DNA of 64,000 nucleotides from Microthyrium microscopicum (lineage: Eukaryota > Ascomycota > Dothideomycetes > Microthyriales > Microthyriaceae): NCBI GenBank assembly GCA_010405405.1, contig MU004233.1, forward strand, positions 819,122 to 883,121. The letters are read 5' to 3'. Of the stretch, positions 1 to 11,368 are shown piece by piece (position 1 is the stretch's first letter; each line of letters begins with the position of its first letter). A program made the translations under genes and the position numbers. The notes under the pieces are model-generated. The model worked only from the letters and a program-made list of their open reading frames with translations, had not been told where the DNA came from and searched no databases.

Positions 1-1
1 G

Positions 2-1138
2 ATGATGGCAAACGGGTCGATACTCGTAATCGGCGGTGAAAGCGGCTCAAATGGTCCTCCAGTGCCGACATTGGAGTTGCTCCCTCCGGCTGGCGCACCA
101 TTGAACATGCCTTGGTTGAAGAACACTGATCCGAACAATCTCTATCCATTAATGGCAGTCCTACCGAGTGGAAACATCCTCGCAATTGTCTTCAACCAAG
201 CGCTGATTCTCGACGAGAAGACATTCGCAACTGTCCGCACTCTTCCTAATCTGATTGGATTTGTCGATGAGAGCCAGTCCAGTGGCCGAACATATCCTCT
301 GGAAGGGACCATGATGATACTTCCTCAGTATGCGCCATACAGTGATCCTCTTCAGATCTTGATATGCGGTGGAAGTACCATTGGTGCAGCAAATGCCTTG
401 GACAACTGCTTGTCAATTCATCCGGATAATGTAGGCGAAGACTGGAAACTGGAACGGATGCCCTCTCCTCGAGTAATGACTTGCATGGCACCTCTCCCAG
501 ATGGAACGTACCTCATTCTGAATGGCGCCGTTGCAGGTGTTGCCGGATTTGGTCTTGCATCGAACCCAAATTTGAACGCACTGTTATATGATCCAACTAA
601 ACCAATGGGCCAACGAATTAGTATTATGGCAAATACAACCATTGCGCGTCTCTACCACTCGGAAGCAATCACTCTACTCGATGGGCGAGTCCTCGTGACA
701 GGATCTGATCCTGAGGACAAGAAAAATCCTCAAGAATACCGCATTGAAGTCTTCATCCCGCCATATTTGCTGTCAGGAGAACCGAAACCAACCTTTACAA
801 TCACCAATAAGGATTGGTCATACGGCCAGACAATTAGTTTCACAGTAACTTCTGGATCTACTGCTAACCTTCGAGTGTCGCTGCTTGGTGCAGATGTAAG
901 CACTCACGGGAATAGTATGGGTCAGCGAACCTTCTTCCCAGCTGTCTCATGCTCTGGAAACTCGTGTACGGTGACGGCGCCACCGAACGCACATATTTGT
1001 CCTCCAAGTTGGTTTAAAATGTATGTGCTGGATGGATCAATGCCCAGTGATGGAGTCTTTGTAAGAATTGGCGGTGACCCAGGGCAGCTTGGGAACTGGC
1101 CAACAGATCCAGCATTTTCTCCGCTTCCGGGGATCTAA
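2..1138 (+). CDS. Glyoxal oxidase-like copper radical oxidase, 5'-truncated by the window edge
   Basis: This is the C-terminal 378 residues of a copper radical oxidase of the glyoxal/galactose oxidase type (CAZy AA5), normally a secreted enzyme that oxidises aldehydes or alcohols and makes H2O2. The reading frame is open to the left edge, so the true start, any signal peptide and the N-terminal propeller blades are outside. The visible part holds kelch-type blades and then the DUF1929 immunoglobulin-like domain. Copper ligands expected from the family are present: the Tyr-His pair in RLYHSEA (visible residues 218-219) and the His in STHGNSMGQR (residue 302). The Cys-Tyr cofactor pair of the family should lie upstream of the window and cannot be checked. 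The frame ends at a TAA stop without an internal intron. Substrate cannot be told from sequence. Confidence 0.88.
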   Translation: MMANGSILVIGGESGSNGPPVPTLELLPPAGAPLNMPWLKNTDPNNLYPLMAVLPSGNILAIVFNQALILDEKTFATVRTLPNLIGFVDESQSSGRTYPLEGTMMILPQYAPYSDPLQILICGGSTIGAANALDNCLSIHPDNVGEDWKLERMPSPRVMTCMAPLPDGTYLILNGAVAGVAGFGLASNPNLNALLYDPTKPMGQRISIMANTTIARLYHSEAITLLDGRVLVTGSDPEDKKNPQEYRIEVFIPPYLLSGEPKPTFTITNKDWSYGQTISFTVTSGSTANLRVSLLGADVSTHGNSMGQRTFFPAVSCSGNSCTVTAPPNAHICPPSWFKMYVLDGSMPSDGVFVRIGGDPGQLGNWPTDPAFSPLPGI

Positions 1139-1473
1139 TAGTCATGAAGATTTGATTCAATGCAAATATCATCAATGTTACAGCGGCTGCCTCTGATAGG
1201 CACCAATTTGGATGCATTAGGCTCATTAATGTGCGATGTTGTTTTGGTTTATTCATCTCTGTCGTCTGGCTAAATTTTGCACGCGGCTGGGGCGCTAAGA
1301 CATAAGAAGACTAGCGTGAGTCCATGCTTCCCCGACGTCCTAAACTTTTTTTTATCGAGAATTTCCCCACCACTTCTTCAGCAACTCGAACTTTTTTGCA
1401 CTTTTGCTGTATCCTCCTCAAAACAGCGATAACAGTTGCTCCTTTCATAAAGTCACCGTTAACTCTCTCTAAA
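1139..1473. other. Intergenic, oxidase 3' end to FPR4 start
   Basis: Both flanking genes point right. The stretch serves as 3' flank of the oxidase and promoter/5' UTR of the prolyl isomerase gene. I see no gene and no clear TATA element in it. Confidence 0.5.
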
Positions 1474-3072
1474 ATGGCCGCTCTACGCCCTGTCAGCGTT
1501 TATGGACTCAAAGTTCCTCCAAACGGCTTTCGCATCGAGGCTAATCCAGGCCTGCCAGCTGCCGTAAGTCCCAGGTTATGCTGTTCTGCTTCCGACCGCT
1601 AATAATTCTTGTCATTTAGTTCCAAATCACCATGGCTGCCTTGGATCCTACCGAAACAACCATTACTACTGATGGCCCACCTCGCGCAACCTTGAAAATT
1701 GTGCGCAACATTTTCGACGTCGTTGATGATGAAGATGAAGACGATGAGGACTACGATGAAGATGACATTGAGTCCATCCGTCGCCGCCTTGGCCTCACTG
1801 AGGAAGATGACGAAGACGAGTCTGACGAGGAGATGACCAACGGTGGACCCTCTGACCCTACCGCAATCCTCAACGCTATCAAGAAGGCCAATGCCATGGA
1901 TGATGATGAGTCCGACGAGGAATTGACTAATGGCGTCAATGGGGTTTCTAAAGGCAAGGCTCGTGCTATTGACCTCGACGACGATGACCTCTCAGAAGAC
2001 GGCATGACTGAGTATGTCGTCTGCACTCTCGACCCAAACCAGGTATGCCTTTTCACTACTTCTATTTGCTAGTCTAACAAACCTAGCACTATCAACAGCC
2101 CATCAACATTGTCGTTGGTGATAATGAGGAGTGCTACTTCCGTGTTGTTGGCTCGCACACTATCCATCTTACTGGCAACTTCATTGTTCCACCACAAGAG
2201 ATCGACGATTCGGACAATGAAGAGGATGAGGAACTCGATGAGGACTACCTGTACGGTCTTGAGAACGGTCTCGATGGTGAGGATGAAGATGAGTCCGAGG
2301 AAGACGAGCTCGATGATCTGGCCGACCCGCGTATCATGGAGGTAGATTCAGAAGAAGAGGCTCCCAAGTTGGTTAAGGTTGAGCCAACCAAAAAACAAAA
2401 GAACAAGCGCGCTGCCGATGAGGACGAAGTTGAGGCTCCATCAAAGGCAAACTCCAAGAAGCTTAAGACCAATGGTGGTCAAGCTGTCGCTGGCGCTAAA
2501 GCTGAAGTAAAGCCCGAGGAGAAAAAGATTGACACTAAGGACAGCAAAAAGAAAGACAAAAAGGAAGCCAAGAAAGATGTGAAGAAGGAGGCTAAGAAGG
2601 AAGAGACCAGCCCAGCCAATGGTAAGAAGGTGCAATTCGCCGAAAAGCTCGAACAAGGTCCAACACCATCTGGCGGCGTCCAAAAAGGAAAGCGCAACGT
2701 CGGTGGTGTCACTGTTGAGGACAAGAAGGCTGGTACCGGACCAGCAGCAAAGAAGGGCGACAAAGTAGCCATGCGCTACATTGGCAAACTCAAGGATGGA
2801 AAGGTCTTCGACTGTAAGCACTCTCCAGACCCATCCATACCAACATAGGCTAACCGATTTCTTTAGCAAACAAGAAGGGCAAGCCTTTCGACTTCAAGCT
2901 AGGCTCAGGCGAGGTCATCAAAGGCTGGGATGTCGGTGTTGCCGGCATGAGTGTTGGTGCTGAGCGCCGCATTACTGTTCCAGCAAAGATGGCGTATGGC
3001 AACCAAGACATGCCCGGCATACCGAAGGGCTCTGAGCTCACCTTCGATCTCAAGTTGATCTCCATCAATTAG
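1474..3072 (+). CDS. FPR4: Nucleolar FKBP-type peptidyl-prolyl isomerase (Fpr3/Fpr4 family)
   Basis: Exons at 1474-1563, 1620-2042, 2087-2813 and 2867-3072 join in frame to a 481-residue protein. The order is typical of nucleolar/chromatin FKBPs: an N-terminal nucleoplasmin-like segment ([16 protein letters not shown]...), long Asp/Glu runs interleaved with basic KKDKKEAKK-like stretches, and a C-terminal FKBP domain from about residue 375 with [15 protein letters not shown] and [12 protein letters not shown]. Family members isomerise prolines, including in histone tails, and act as histone chaperones in the nucleolus. The second intron acceptor was set at 2086 because it restores the conserved HYQQP after LDPNQ; the alternative AG at 2098 would delete four residues. 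The last intron splits a Ser codon inside the catalytic domain. I cannot separate FPR3 from FPR4, as filamentous fungi usually have a single copy. Confidence 0.92.
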
Positions 3073-3811
3073 AGACCTCTCTCTTCGATGGCGTATTTGG
3101 ACCCTGCACAAACCCAATTCCTCTCTGTGTATAGTCACCACCTCACCCCTCCGGCGCCGCATTCTTTCTTGAACACAAAGCTTGGTTACCAAACAATACC
3201 GGGAATGTTCAACATCTGTTAGTCTTTGGCTCGGGGCTGTCTCATTATTATCTCATTTCTGTTTGGCTGCGGGACGTTTGTCTCTTCTGTTTCTTTATAC
3301 AGCATCATGATATCCGACTTGCATTTGCTGTCTACGGGCTATGACCTGGGAGACTTTGACGGTGGTGCTCATGCAGGGATGAGGATATTCTTGCTGGTGT
3401 GGGTTTTTGACAGGCTGCATTATTCTTATTCGGCTTCTTGTTAATGCGTCTTGCGCTTCAAACCAGTCTGGCAGAAAATGTACTAGTGTTGCCAATGGTT
3501 CAAAAGCCGGTGTTTGGAATGGGTAGATAATGAATGGAATATATATTGAAAAGAAGACGTGTATTAAAAAGACGAGGTCCAGAACTACATAGTGAAAGAT
3601 TATTATCCGAAAAATGAGGATGCAAGTCCTGTGCACCCGGACAGATTGAGCTAAACGTTGAATCCAAACAGACCAATTGCCAACAAATTCAGTCGATGGT
3701 TGCTGTCGACATGGGGGTATCATAAGAAAAGGGTATATCGCAAACATCATCATCCTCCACCTGCTCATCCAACATCTCTTCTCATCCCCCACAATGTATT
3801 CTTAATCACCA
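3073..3811. other. Intergenic between convergent FPR4 and Yippee genes
   Basis: The two genes point towards each other, so this is shared 3' flank. Short open frames here are of random composition. No gene, repeat or RNA was recognised. Confidence 0.5.
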
Positions 3812-4483
3812 CTACTCCTGCTTCCGCCACGCCTTCTCTCGTCTCCTCTTGCGCGCCAAAGCCTCACTCCAGACCCCCAAAAATAGATCCTCGCACTCAT
3901 CTTCATCCTGGCTATCAAACTCCACACTCTCATCCACCATCGTCACGCTCGACGCATCACTCTCCCTCCTAACCGCCATATCCGGTTTAGCAATCGTAGC
4001 TCCCATATCGTCGAACTGACAATCCTCCCATAACACACTGCGCACCGTACGCTTAGTTTCCAGAATGACTTTGCCGACTTTATACTGCTGACTCTCCTCT
4101 TCGGCCGCGACGTATTTCCAGCCCAAGATGGAGCCGCAGAGCGCACAGGAGAGATCTGCTACTGTATGTGCTCCTGTTGCTAGTTGGCGCGGCTGCGGTT
4201 TGTGTGTGGTTGTATTTGGTAGGGCGGATGCGCCTGCTATGGGAGTGGATTGTGTGGGCGCGATCAGGTAGGCGCGTCCATGGCGGCCGGTGAAGCCTTT
4301 GCTGATTATGGCGGTTGTGGGACATAGGTGCGCGAGACAGCGGGAGCAGCGGAGGAGGGATGTTGAGCCGGAGAGGTAGGGTTCTTCGCTGGCGGTGCTG
4401 GAGGAGCTGGAGCGGCGGCGGAAGGGGTTGCTGGGTATCAAGTAGTTGGGGAATGTTGCGGTTAGGCTGTTGAGGATGGGCAT
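3812..4483 (-). CDS. Yippee/Mis18-domain zinc-binding protein
   Basis: A single-exon protein of 223 residues carries the Yippee domain: CSRCLAHLC with its first Cys pair, then SKGFTGRHGRAYLI, the signature ATGAHTVADLSCALCGS with the second Cys pair, and LGWKYVAAEEESQQYKVGK. The four cysteines form the family's zinc site. Yippee proteins are small, conserved eukaryotic proteins (yeast Moh1, animal YPEL) with ill-defined roles in growth, stress and centrosome biology. The ATG at 4483 was chosen because PNYLIPSNPFRRR after it looks like the usual start of fungal homologues. The frame stays open further upstream, but only by way of a TTG. An acidic and then basic C-terminal tail follows the domain. 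Confidence 0.85.
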   Translation of the reverse strand: MPILNSLTATFPNYLIPSNPFRRRSSSSSTASEEPYLSGSTSLLRCSRCLAHLCPTTAIISKGFTGRHGRAYLIAPTQSTPIAGASALPNTTTHKPQPRQLATGAHTVADLSCALCGSILGWKYVAAEEESQQYKVGKVILETKRTVRSVLWEDCQFDDMGATIAKPDMAVRRESDASSVTMVDESVEFDSQDEDECEDLFLGVWSEALARKRRREKAWRKQE

Positions 4484-5782
4484 TGCGGCTGTGGTAAGGA
4501 TGTGGTTGTAACGGGTGCGTTGGGCCAAGAATACGGCCACGAAAGAATATGTAAATAAGAGACTTTTATGTTTAGTGTGAGGAGAGCCGGAGATATTTGC
4601 GATATATGCAGGTGAAAGGCAGGTACATGAATGGCTTGAAGATGGCTTGATCTGACGATACGATATCAAAAGGAAGGGAGATTAAGCGGGGTCGTTTGCA
4701 GCCGAATCGTCATTGCCCGTTGAATGGCTTGAAAGGCTGGGGTTGGTCACTCTTGATTGGTCAAGATCTTTTAATGTATGAGGTTAATCCAACCGTGAAT
4801 ATTACAGATCCTGATGAGCGTTTTAACCACCATCTCCTCCAATTTCAAGTAGAATAATTTGACTGTCGGTTTTGGACATTTTTAGCATCATTACAGAGTT
4901 TCTAAAAAAATCTAGGTACATTTTGACGTCGTGGTGGACTGAAGAATGTCTGTGACTGCTCTGAATCTTGGAAGCAAGGACGGCAGCCACTGAACACGGA
5001 GAAAATTGTCACCGTCACACCGATCTGAGGCGTCGGTGATGCATAAAAACAGTGGAACTCAACCTTTTTTTCATGTGCAGAACGTGTGACTCGTGAACTT
5101 TGCGGCATGTCAATAGATGGACCAGATACTGGTGCGCTCCATACTTTATGCTACGTACTATCATCAAGTGCATCACTGGCCAAAGGCGCTGTTGATGTGT
5201 GAAATAGTTCTCGATTACGATTGGGAACAAAGCTGCTTTTCCCTAATAACGTCCATGGAATCTAGCGTGACTGATGGAAGCATGCAGTACATTTCTGGTT
5301 TTTCCACATTCAAATTCTTTGATGGTCTGGAGCGTTAAGGTACTAGTACTTGACGTATAGCACTCGCAGCTACTCTATGACTCTTATCATTTCTCCCAGT
5401 ACCTCAGGTTAGAGTATACTTCGAGTAAGAAAATATAGAACTAACAGAGATCTCTCTCAAAACTCCGCGAGGTCGAGTGGCATGGCTTAGTTCACACATC
5501 GGGAAGGCCAAACATTGACTAGTAGATCTGCTTGTGTGCTAAAACTGCAAATAGCATATAGCACATCACTTTATTGACTGAGGTATACAGATTGATTGAG
5601 CCGACTCACGCTAGTACTACTCGAAGTTCAGTTTGCAAAGCTGACAGCCTCGGCTCTAGTATACCAGTATCACACTCTAAAGTCCACAGTCTATTTCGGA
5701 TTTGTCAGTAGTATATACAACAGCATTGCTTTGTAGCAGTGCTTTATAACCCAACGAAGAGTGAAAGAACTTTGTTTACAAA
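4484..5782. other. Intergenic between divergent Yippee and VOC genes
   Basis: About 1.3 kb lies between two divergently transcribed genes. It is AT-rich, with short open frames only. I recognise no coding domain, RNA or transposon end here. Confidence 0.45.
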
Positions 5783-6363
5783 ATGGCCACCTCAATATCA
5801 GTAAAGTCTATGGACCACGTAGTCCTCACCGTAAAATCCGTCGACGCAACAGTAAAATTCTATACCGAAATCCTAGGCATGAAGCACGAAAGCTTCTGTT
5901 CGCCAAGAAATCCCGAAGTAACACGGTAAGTAAAGCATACTTTTACATACCTTGGCAATCCTACCGAGACTTTCTCGCTACGCAAAGCACTATCTAATCA
6001 GTTCGCATCTGATATGTACACAGACACGCGCTCATTTTCGGCAACCAGAAGATCAATCTTCACAGCGCGGCATCTCCGTGGGAGCCGCACGCACAAACAC
6101 CACTTTCAGGGTCCGCAGATCTGTGCTTCCTCACAGACATGCCCGTCGAGCAAGTACACACGCAGCTGAATGAAGCCGGTGTGACTGTTCTTGAAGATAA
6201 CAAGGTCGTTTCACGGGTTGGAGCGGTTGGTAAGCTGCGTAGTGTTTATGTGCGAGATCCTGATGGGAACTTGATTGAGTAAGTCTGGTGCGAGTTCAAT
6301 TCGCTTTCGGACGAGAGCGAGCGGTTCGATGCTGACAATGGTAGGATCTCAAATTATGAGTAA
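5783..6363 (+). CDS. VOC-superfamily (glyoxalase/GLOD5-like) protein
   Basis: Exons 5783-5925, 6024-6278 and 6345-6363 join to a 138-residue single-domain VOC protein. It opens with MDHVVLTVKSVDATVKFYTEILGM, shown here only by its features: the metal-ligand-type His in DHVVLTV and the FYTEILGM helix end. It closes with RSVYVRDPDGNLIEISNYE, whose Glu is the usual second-half metal ligand. The tiny last exon of 19 nt was added because it restores EISNY, the family ending; without splicing the frame stops directly after NLIE. SADLCFLTD and VGKLRSVYVRDPDG resemble GLOD5-like proteins, whose substrate is unknown. Glyoxalase I activity cannot be claimed from the sequence. Confidence 0.85.
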
Positions 6364-8442
6364 AGATCAATGAAACATTGATGGGTCCAATGGTCCAATT
6401 GGGAGATGAGGCCGAATTGCGAGTAGGGGGTTTAAAGCAATATATATCCGTATAGCGTGCGAAGTCTACGCCTGACTGGGAAATGTTCTAGAAAAGGCAA
6501 TTCAGGTCCCTTGTCCAAGCTTCAAAGAGTTGTACCTGTGTTTCAGCGATGGTTACCTTAGTCAAGTAGGGAAAAGGACCTTATTAAACACAATCCATCA
6601 GCTACATCTGGCCAAGAACGTTTTGTTACTCAACATGTGATGAGCTTGGCCTTGATACCTTGGTACATGCTCAGTATTTGAGCAGAATCTCGGAAATCTC
6701 GGGCTTGACTAAATTCAATTATCAAGTGGCGGATCTGATAGACGATCACTAAAGCTCTTTCCAGGTCTTGACATTTCATGGCTCATGGTAGGTATATTAG
6801 ATGACCTGGGGTATAATGCGCTCGTTATTGGTGTGCGCCATCCCAGCGATTTCGCGTACCTAGTATAGCTACTGAACAGATTAGATGGCGAAGAGTGAAT
6901 ACGGGCGTGACCTCGAATAAGATGGGGACGGCGAGACAGGATGGCGGTCAAACTGTGGTTCTTTGGAAACGCAGTCACATTCAGGTAGGCGCGTTGAAAT
7001 GACACGTCCGTAGTGTTCAACGTGACTGTCTCGGGCCGAATCACGCGTAATATTGAAGAATAAACAGAATGCAATGTTCTGGTAGAAATGGACGCCACAG
7101 CCGATATTGAAAAGAGGATCACTCTTGGCAGGATTTGGGTCGCGTGTCTTGCCTGCTCTCCAACTTCAATCCACTTCTTGCCATTCTCATCACCTTGCTA
7201 GAGCAGATCAATCTCCCTTCAAGCTTCCGACTTTATCTATGACGACTAGAATTATCCCCGTGATGCTTCTGCACATCTCTGAAATCACCATGGAATATCC
7301 GCGAGGACTCAGGAGCCTCAGACAGCCATACGCGAGCAAATTCTGCTGCAGTGCTGGAACATCCCGAAATCCGGTACTCAAGAAAACTGATCCACGGATC
7401 TAAGTGATAAAGACCCCTGGACTGTTAAAATACAAGATCAATTGCGAAGACGAGCAGAGCCGCAATGACCGCTTCTATAGGCGGCGACCTCAGGTACCGA
7501 TTATAGTTCACCAGCACACGAGGGTCTTGAGCCTCTATGTATCACTAACAAGTAATTGTTTTCGACCTTGAATTTTACACAGCGAATTCTGAGCGTATTC
7601 ACTTAGTGTGCCCATGCACTTGCCGCAATTACATAACCCGCATGCCCAGTTCGCAGTTTCAGCTTGAAATCGGCTCATTGGAAGGGCACTGGCCTCGCAT
7701 CTAGAAGCCAAGGGTTATATACAAATCTTTATATTAACTACATATAGTGTCCAAGGCTTCTTTTACTCTTCGTCCAATGGCCAACAAACACCACGTATAC
7801 CCTGAGCTTTCCAAGGGTTCCCACCCCGCAAAGAGGAGTTTAAATTTATATGCTCACCAGGCACTATCAACGATTCAACGCTAGAATCGTCAAGATACCC
7901 AAGAAAAAAACATAGGATCTACCTAATCAGATTGCACGACTTTTTGAGATCAAAGTCCGAGGGAGCGCCTCCTGCTGTTCAAAATCCCAGTGCTGCTCCT
8001 ATGAACTTGCTCACCCAAGCCCTCGAGCGCAGAATCGTGGGGCTGACCTGGTTCAAGTCTAGTATATTACGAGACTCTATTGCGAGAGTGGAAACCTCCA
8101 ATTAACAGACATGCCTAGGTCTAGTTCTAGGTCACCAGACCCCCGGACTGTGGCGGCTGGGCGGGTACCTTATTGTATGAGATGAAGGAGCAATAACGCC
8201 TACAAGATCAAACATCACATTGTTAATTTGGGTATACATCCATTCGCTACATCGTATATGTCCGTGATGAGCCGCCTCCCCGATCTAGCGTATTTACATT
8301 AAATCCCTTCCTTTATATTTGGCCTCACATATCTTCCCCAGGTCTCGTCTTTTTTCCCTTACGCGGGTCTTCCTTCTTTCGTTTTGTTGTTTCTAGCCAG
8401 ACTGTGTCGGCAATCCATTCTTTTAGTCCCCTTTCGGTCATC
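6364..8442. other. 2.1-kb intergenic region
   Basis: This contains 3' flank of the VOC gene and the upstream region of the FAD oxidase. The longest open frame (6715-7122, minus, 135 codons) shows no family motif and no plausible splice partners, so I treat it as chance. A TATA-like CTTTATATTTGG lies near 8311, about 130 bp before the oxidase ATG. No repeat ends were identified. Confidence 0.4.
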
Positions 8443-11368
8443 ATGAAGACCATCAGTGCCATTTTGGCTGCTGCCTTATTGGCGGCACCAAGTGTTGCAC
8501 ACGTCGCTATCAAACCACCAAACCCAGACAAGTGGTTGACACCAAACTCGTCGACAGCGCCAGAAGGATGCAAGCTTCTAGCGTCAGACAAGGGCTTCCC
8601 ATCGGAAGATGAAGTCCTCAAGGCGTTCCCAAAGGCTTTCCGGAAGATGAAGGGAACTGAGGGCCCAGATTTCTGGATCCAGCCTCAATCAGTGGAGGAG
8701 GTGCAAAAGGCAGTCAACTTTGCCCGCGAGAAGAACATCCGTCTCAATGTTATCACATCTGGTCACGATTTTCACGGACGGTAAGTTTTATACTGGGCCC
8801 TTTTTGAGCTATAGCGCTAACCCTTTTCAGTGAGGATCAACGATCCGGTCTTCGTCTGGATATGGCCGCCTTCATCGAGCCAACCGTCTTCTCCAACGAG
8901 TGGAAGTGCGGTGACACCCTCAAGCCCAAGGTTAATGGCAAGCACGTAGACACAATTGCCTGCAAGGTACCCAGTAAGCGAGACAACGTCGGCCACGGAA
9001 TTGCTGGCCGCAACTGGGACTATGTCCACTTCGTCAAGCGTGACGGTGCGGAAGAGAGCTGTGAGACTCTTCTCAAGCGAAGCAACCGATTGGGCAGACG
9101 CCATGGGCCAGATGCCGACGACCACGCCATGCCAGCAGCAAAAGAGGCACCAACTGGAGCCAAGAAGGACCCAGTCGACCAAAAGTCAGTCAAGTTCAAC
9201 ACCGCCAAGCCATATGAGTGGGCGCAGAAGACTGGCTTTGAGAACACTGCTCCAGCTCAGATCGTCGATAGTTACAACAAGATCACTCCTCTCCCAGGTA
9301 AGGGAGCCTATGTTCGCGTTACTGCTGGTATGTACAATGAGAAGCTCTACAGCCAAGCTCATGAGATGGGTTTGATGACATTGGGCGCTCAACACGGTGT
9401 AAGTTGCACCCCTATGAGATGATGTAGAGATTTGGTTTCTGACAAACACAGGGTGTCAGCACTCTCGGTGGCTGGATGCAAGCTGGTGGACACAACCCAT
9501 TCGCCCACAAGCAAGGTATGATGGTCGACAACGTTCTTGAAATCGAAGTCGTCACCACAGACGGCAAATTCCAAAAGGTTTCTGAATGCAACAACCCCGA
9601 ACTTTACTGGGCTCTCCGTGGAGGTGGAGGAGGAACTTTCGGTGTTGTCACCGGTGCTACCATCCGAGCCTTCCCAACATTCCCTGTCACAGTCGCCCGC
9701 TTCTTTGTCAATGCCACCGAGCCATACGATTACAAGCTCATGAAGGCTGTTGGCCACTTCCTCCAAAAAGGTGCTCACCTCCGTGACACCTATGGTCTGC
9801 AAGGTTACTTCTACGTTTACCCCAACGCCTTCCACTCTGTTCTTCACATGCCCGATGAGTTTGCCAAGCTTGACAACGCTAAGAAGGCTGTCGCTGAAAT
9901 CCAAGGAGAAATGGAGAAGATTGCCGGCGGAAAGCACATCGAGCCCAACTTCTACGAGCACAAGTCTTACAAGGCCTGGTACGTCGCCGAAATGGGAGAT
10001 GAAGCTATGGAAGAATCTGGCGAGAAGTTCCACTCCTGGTACGACGGTGCTTGGGGTGATGCTCCATCCGCTGAAGATGTCATGATGAACCCAATGCTTG
10101 TTATCCCATACAGACTCCAAGAGGCCAAGCTCCCAAAGCAGGCAAACAAGATGAAGCGTGATGTCGACATTGAAGCCGCTGCTCAAGCTGCCACCAGCGT
10201 TCTCCGCACCCAGCCTCAAGGCCGCACATATCTCGACTCCCGTCTCCTCAGCGACAAGCAAGTCAACTCTGTCAGCATCGACGACCTCGCCAAGGCCGTC
10301 AACGCCACTTTCCCACGAACCGTCGCCAACCATTTCCGTGGTTTCTTGTATGGTGGTGGAGCCCAAGCTAAGCCTGCTAAGGATGCCATGGGTCTTCTCC
10401 CGGATTGGCGTGACATGACCTTCCATTTCATCATCAACGCTCTTCCAGGTAGCAGCCGTCACGACTACAACATCCGCGCCTTCGACAAGATCTTCCCCGA
10501 TGCTGGTGCCTACGTCAACGAGGCCTCGCCAGGTGAGCCACAATGGAAGAAGAAGTTCTGGGGCAGCCACTACGAGAAGCTCGAGAGCATCAAGAAGAAG
10601 GTCGATCCCAACAACGTCCTCTGGTGCTCACCATGCGTTGGTGCCGATCTCCTCTCCTACGATGACGAGCGTCTCTGCAAGAACAAGGCCTATCCCCAAG
10701 CTGGTTCATCCCCACAGACCTACGAGAACACCGAGTCCAAGATCGGTATTGCCTCCTTGCCAGGTGTTCCCGGTATTCCCAACCCACTCCTCCCCATCAT
10801 TCAGGGATGGATGGCCAACAAGACTCTTCCCACCAAGATGCCCGCGTCCAACTTCTTCAAGATGGCCATGGGCCAAGGAGGTTCCTCCGGTGGACGCTGG
10901 TCCGTCGGTGAGCCCGCCGCAAAGGCCGGCGGTGCACCCGAGGGTCACGGCCACGGCGGCATGGAAGGTATGGAAGGTATGGGCGGTATGGGCCACGGAG
11001 CCGCGCCAGCTGCTTCTCCAGCACCAATCTCTCCATCAAACACTGAGCACAAGGACTCGCCCGATAAGGCACCACCCGCACCAGTTGCATCTGCACCAGC
11101 GGCCCCAGCGGCTGCCAGTCCAGCAGCAAGCGCCAGCCCCAAGCCACCAAAGGCACCCAAGCCACCAAGAAGCAAGGGCAAGGGCAAGAGCGGAGGTCTT
11201 ATGGGTAAGTCACAATCTTTTCCTGGCGCTGGAAGCATCGGGGCTTTGATAAGTGAGCTTGGAGGTGACAATTTACTAGGCTGGTTGACTGGAAAGGCTG
11301 TGGGAGCTAATCGTGAGGAGGGTTTAATGGCTGCGGACTACATGTCTGAGCAGGAAGCTGAGGCATAG
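8443..11368 (+). CDS. Secreted FAD-linked oxidase (FAD_binding_4/BBE type) with Met/His-rich C-terminal tail
   Basis: Exons 8443-8780, 8831-9398 and 9452-11368 give a 940-residue protein, far longer than the 500-600 usual for berberine-bridge-type oxidases. A signal peptide (MKTISAILAAALLAAPSVA) leads. The FAD-binding (PCMH) part contains ITSGHDFHGR (H108, the position of the family's covalent His) and ALRGGGGGTFGVVTG. The BBE part ends near NVLWCSPCVGAD. The segment where bicovalent members have a Cys reads LGAQHGGVSTLGG, without Cys. Between the two FAD motifs is a long insertion (about residues 125-280, KRSNRLGRRHGPDADDH). After the BBE domain comes a roughly 270-residue tail with HGHGGMEGMEGMGGMGH (residues 801-817), then Pro/Ala-rich and Lys/Gly-rich stretches. 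An optional 75-nt in-frame intron (11205-11279) may exist. Substrate unknown. Confidence 0.88.

Noticed and set aside
2087-2098. Alternative acceptor of FPR4 intron 2 at 2098
   Set aside because: It would remove the conserved HYQQ residues, whereas the acceptor at 2086 has a nearby CTAAC branch site and keeps them.
6715-7122. Minus-strand 135-codon frame in the 6.4-8.4 kb gap
   Set aside because: No domain, signal or conserved composition; adjoining exons could not be found.
9389-10570. Antisense open frame of 393 codons (minus strand) across the FAD oxidase
   Set aside because: It lies fully opposite the well-supported exon 3 and intron 2 of the oxidase, has no domain, and is explained by the codon bias of the sense strand.
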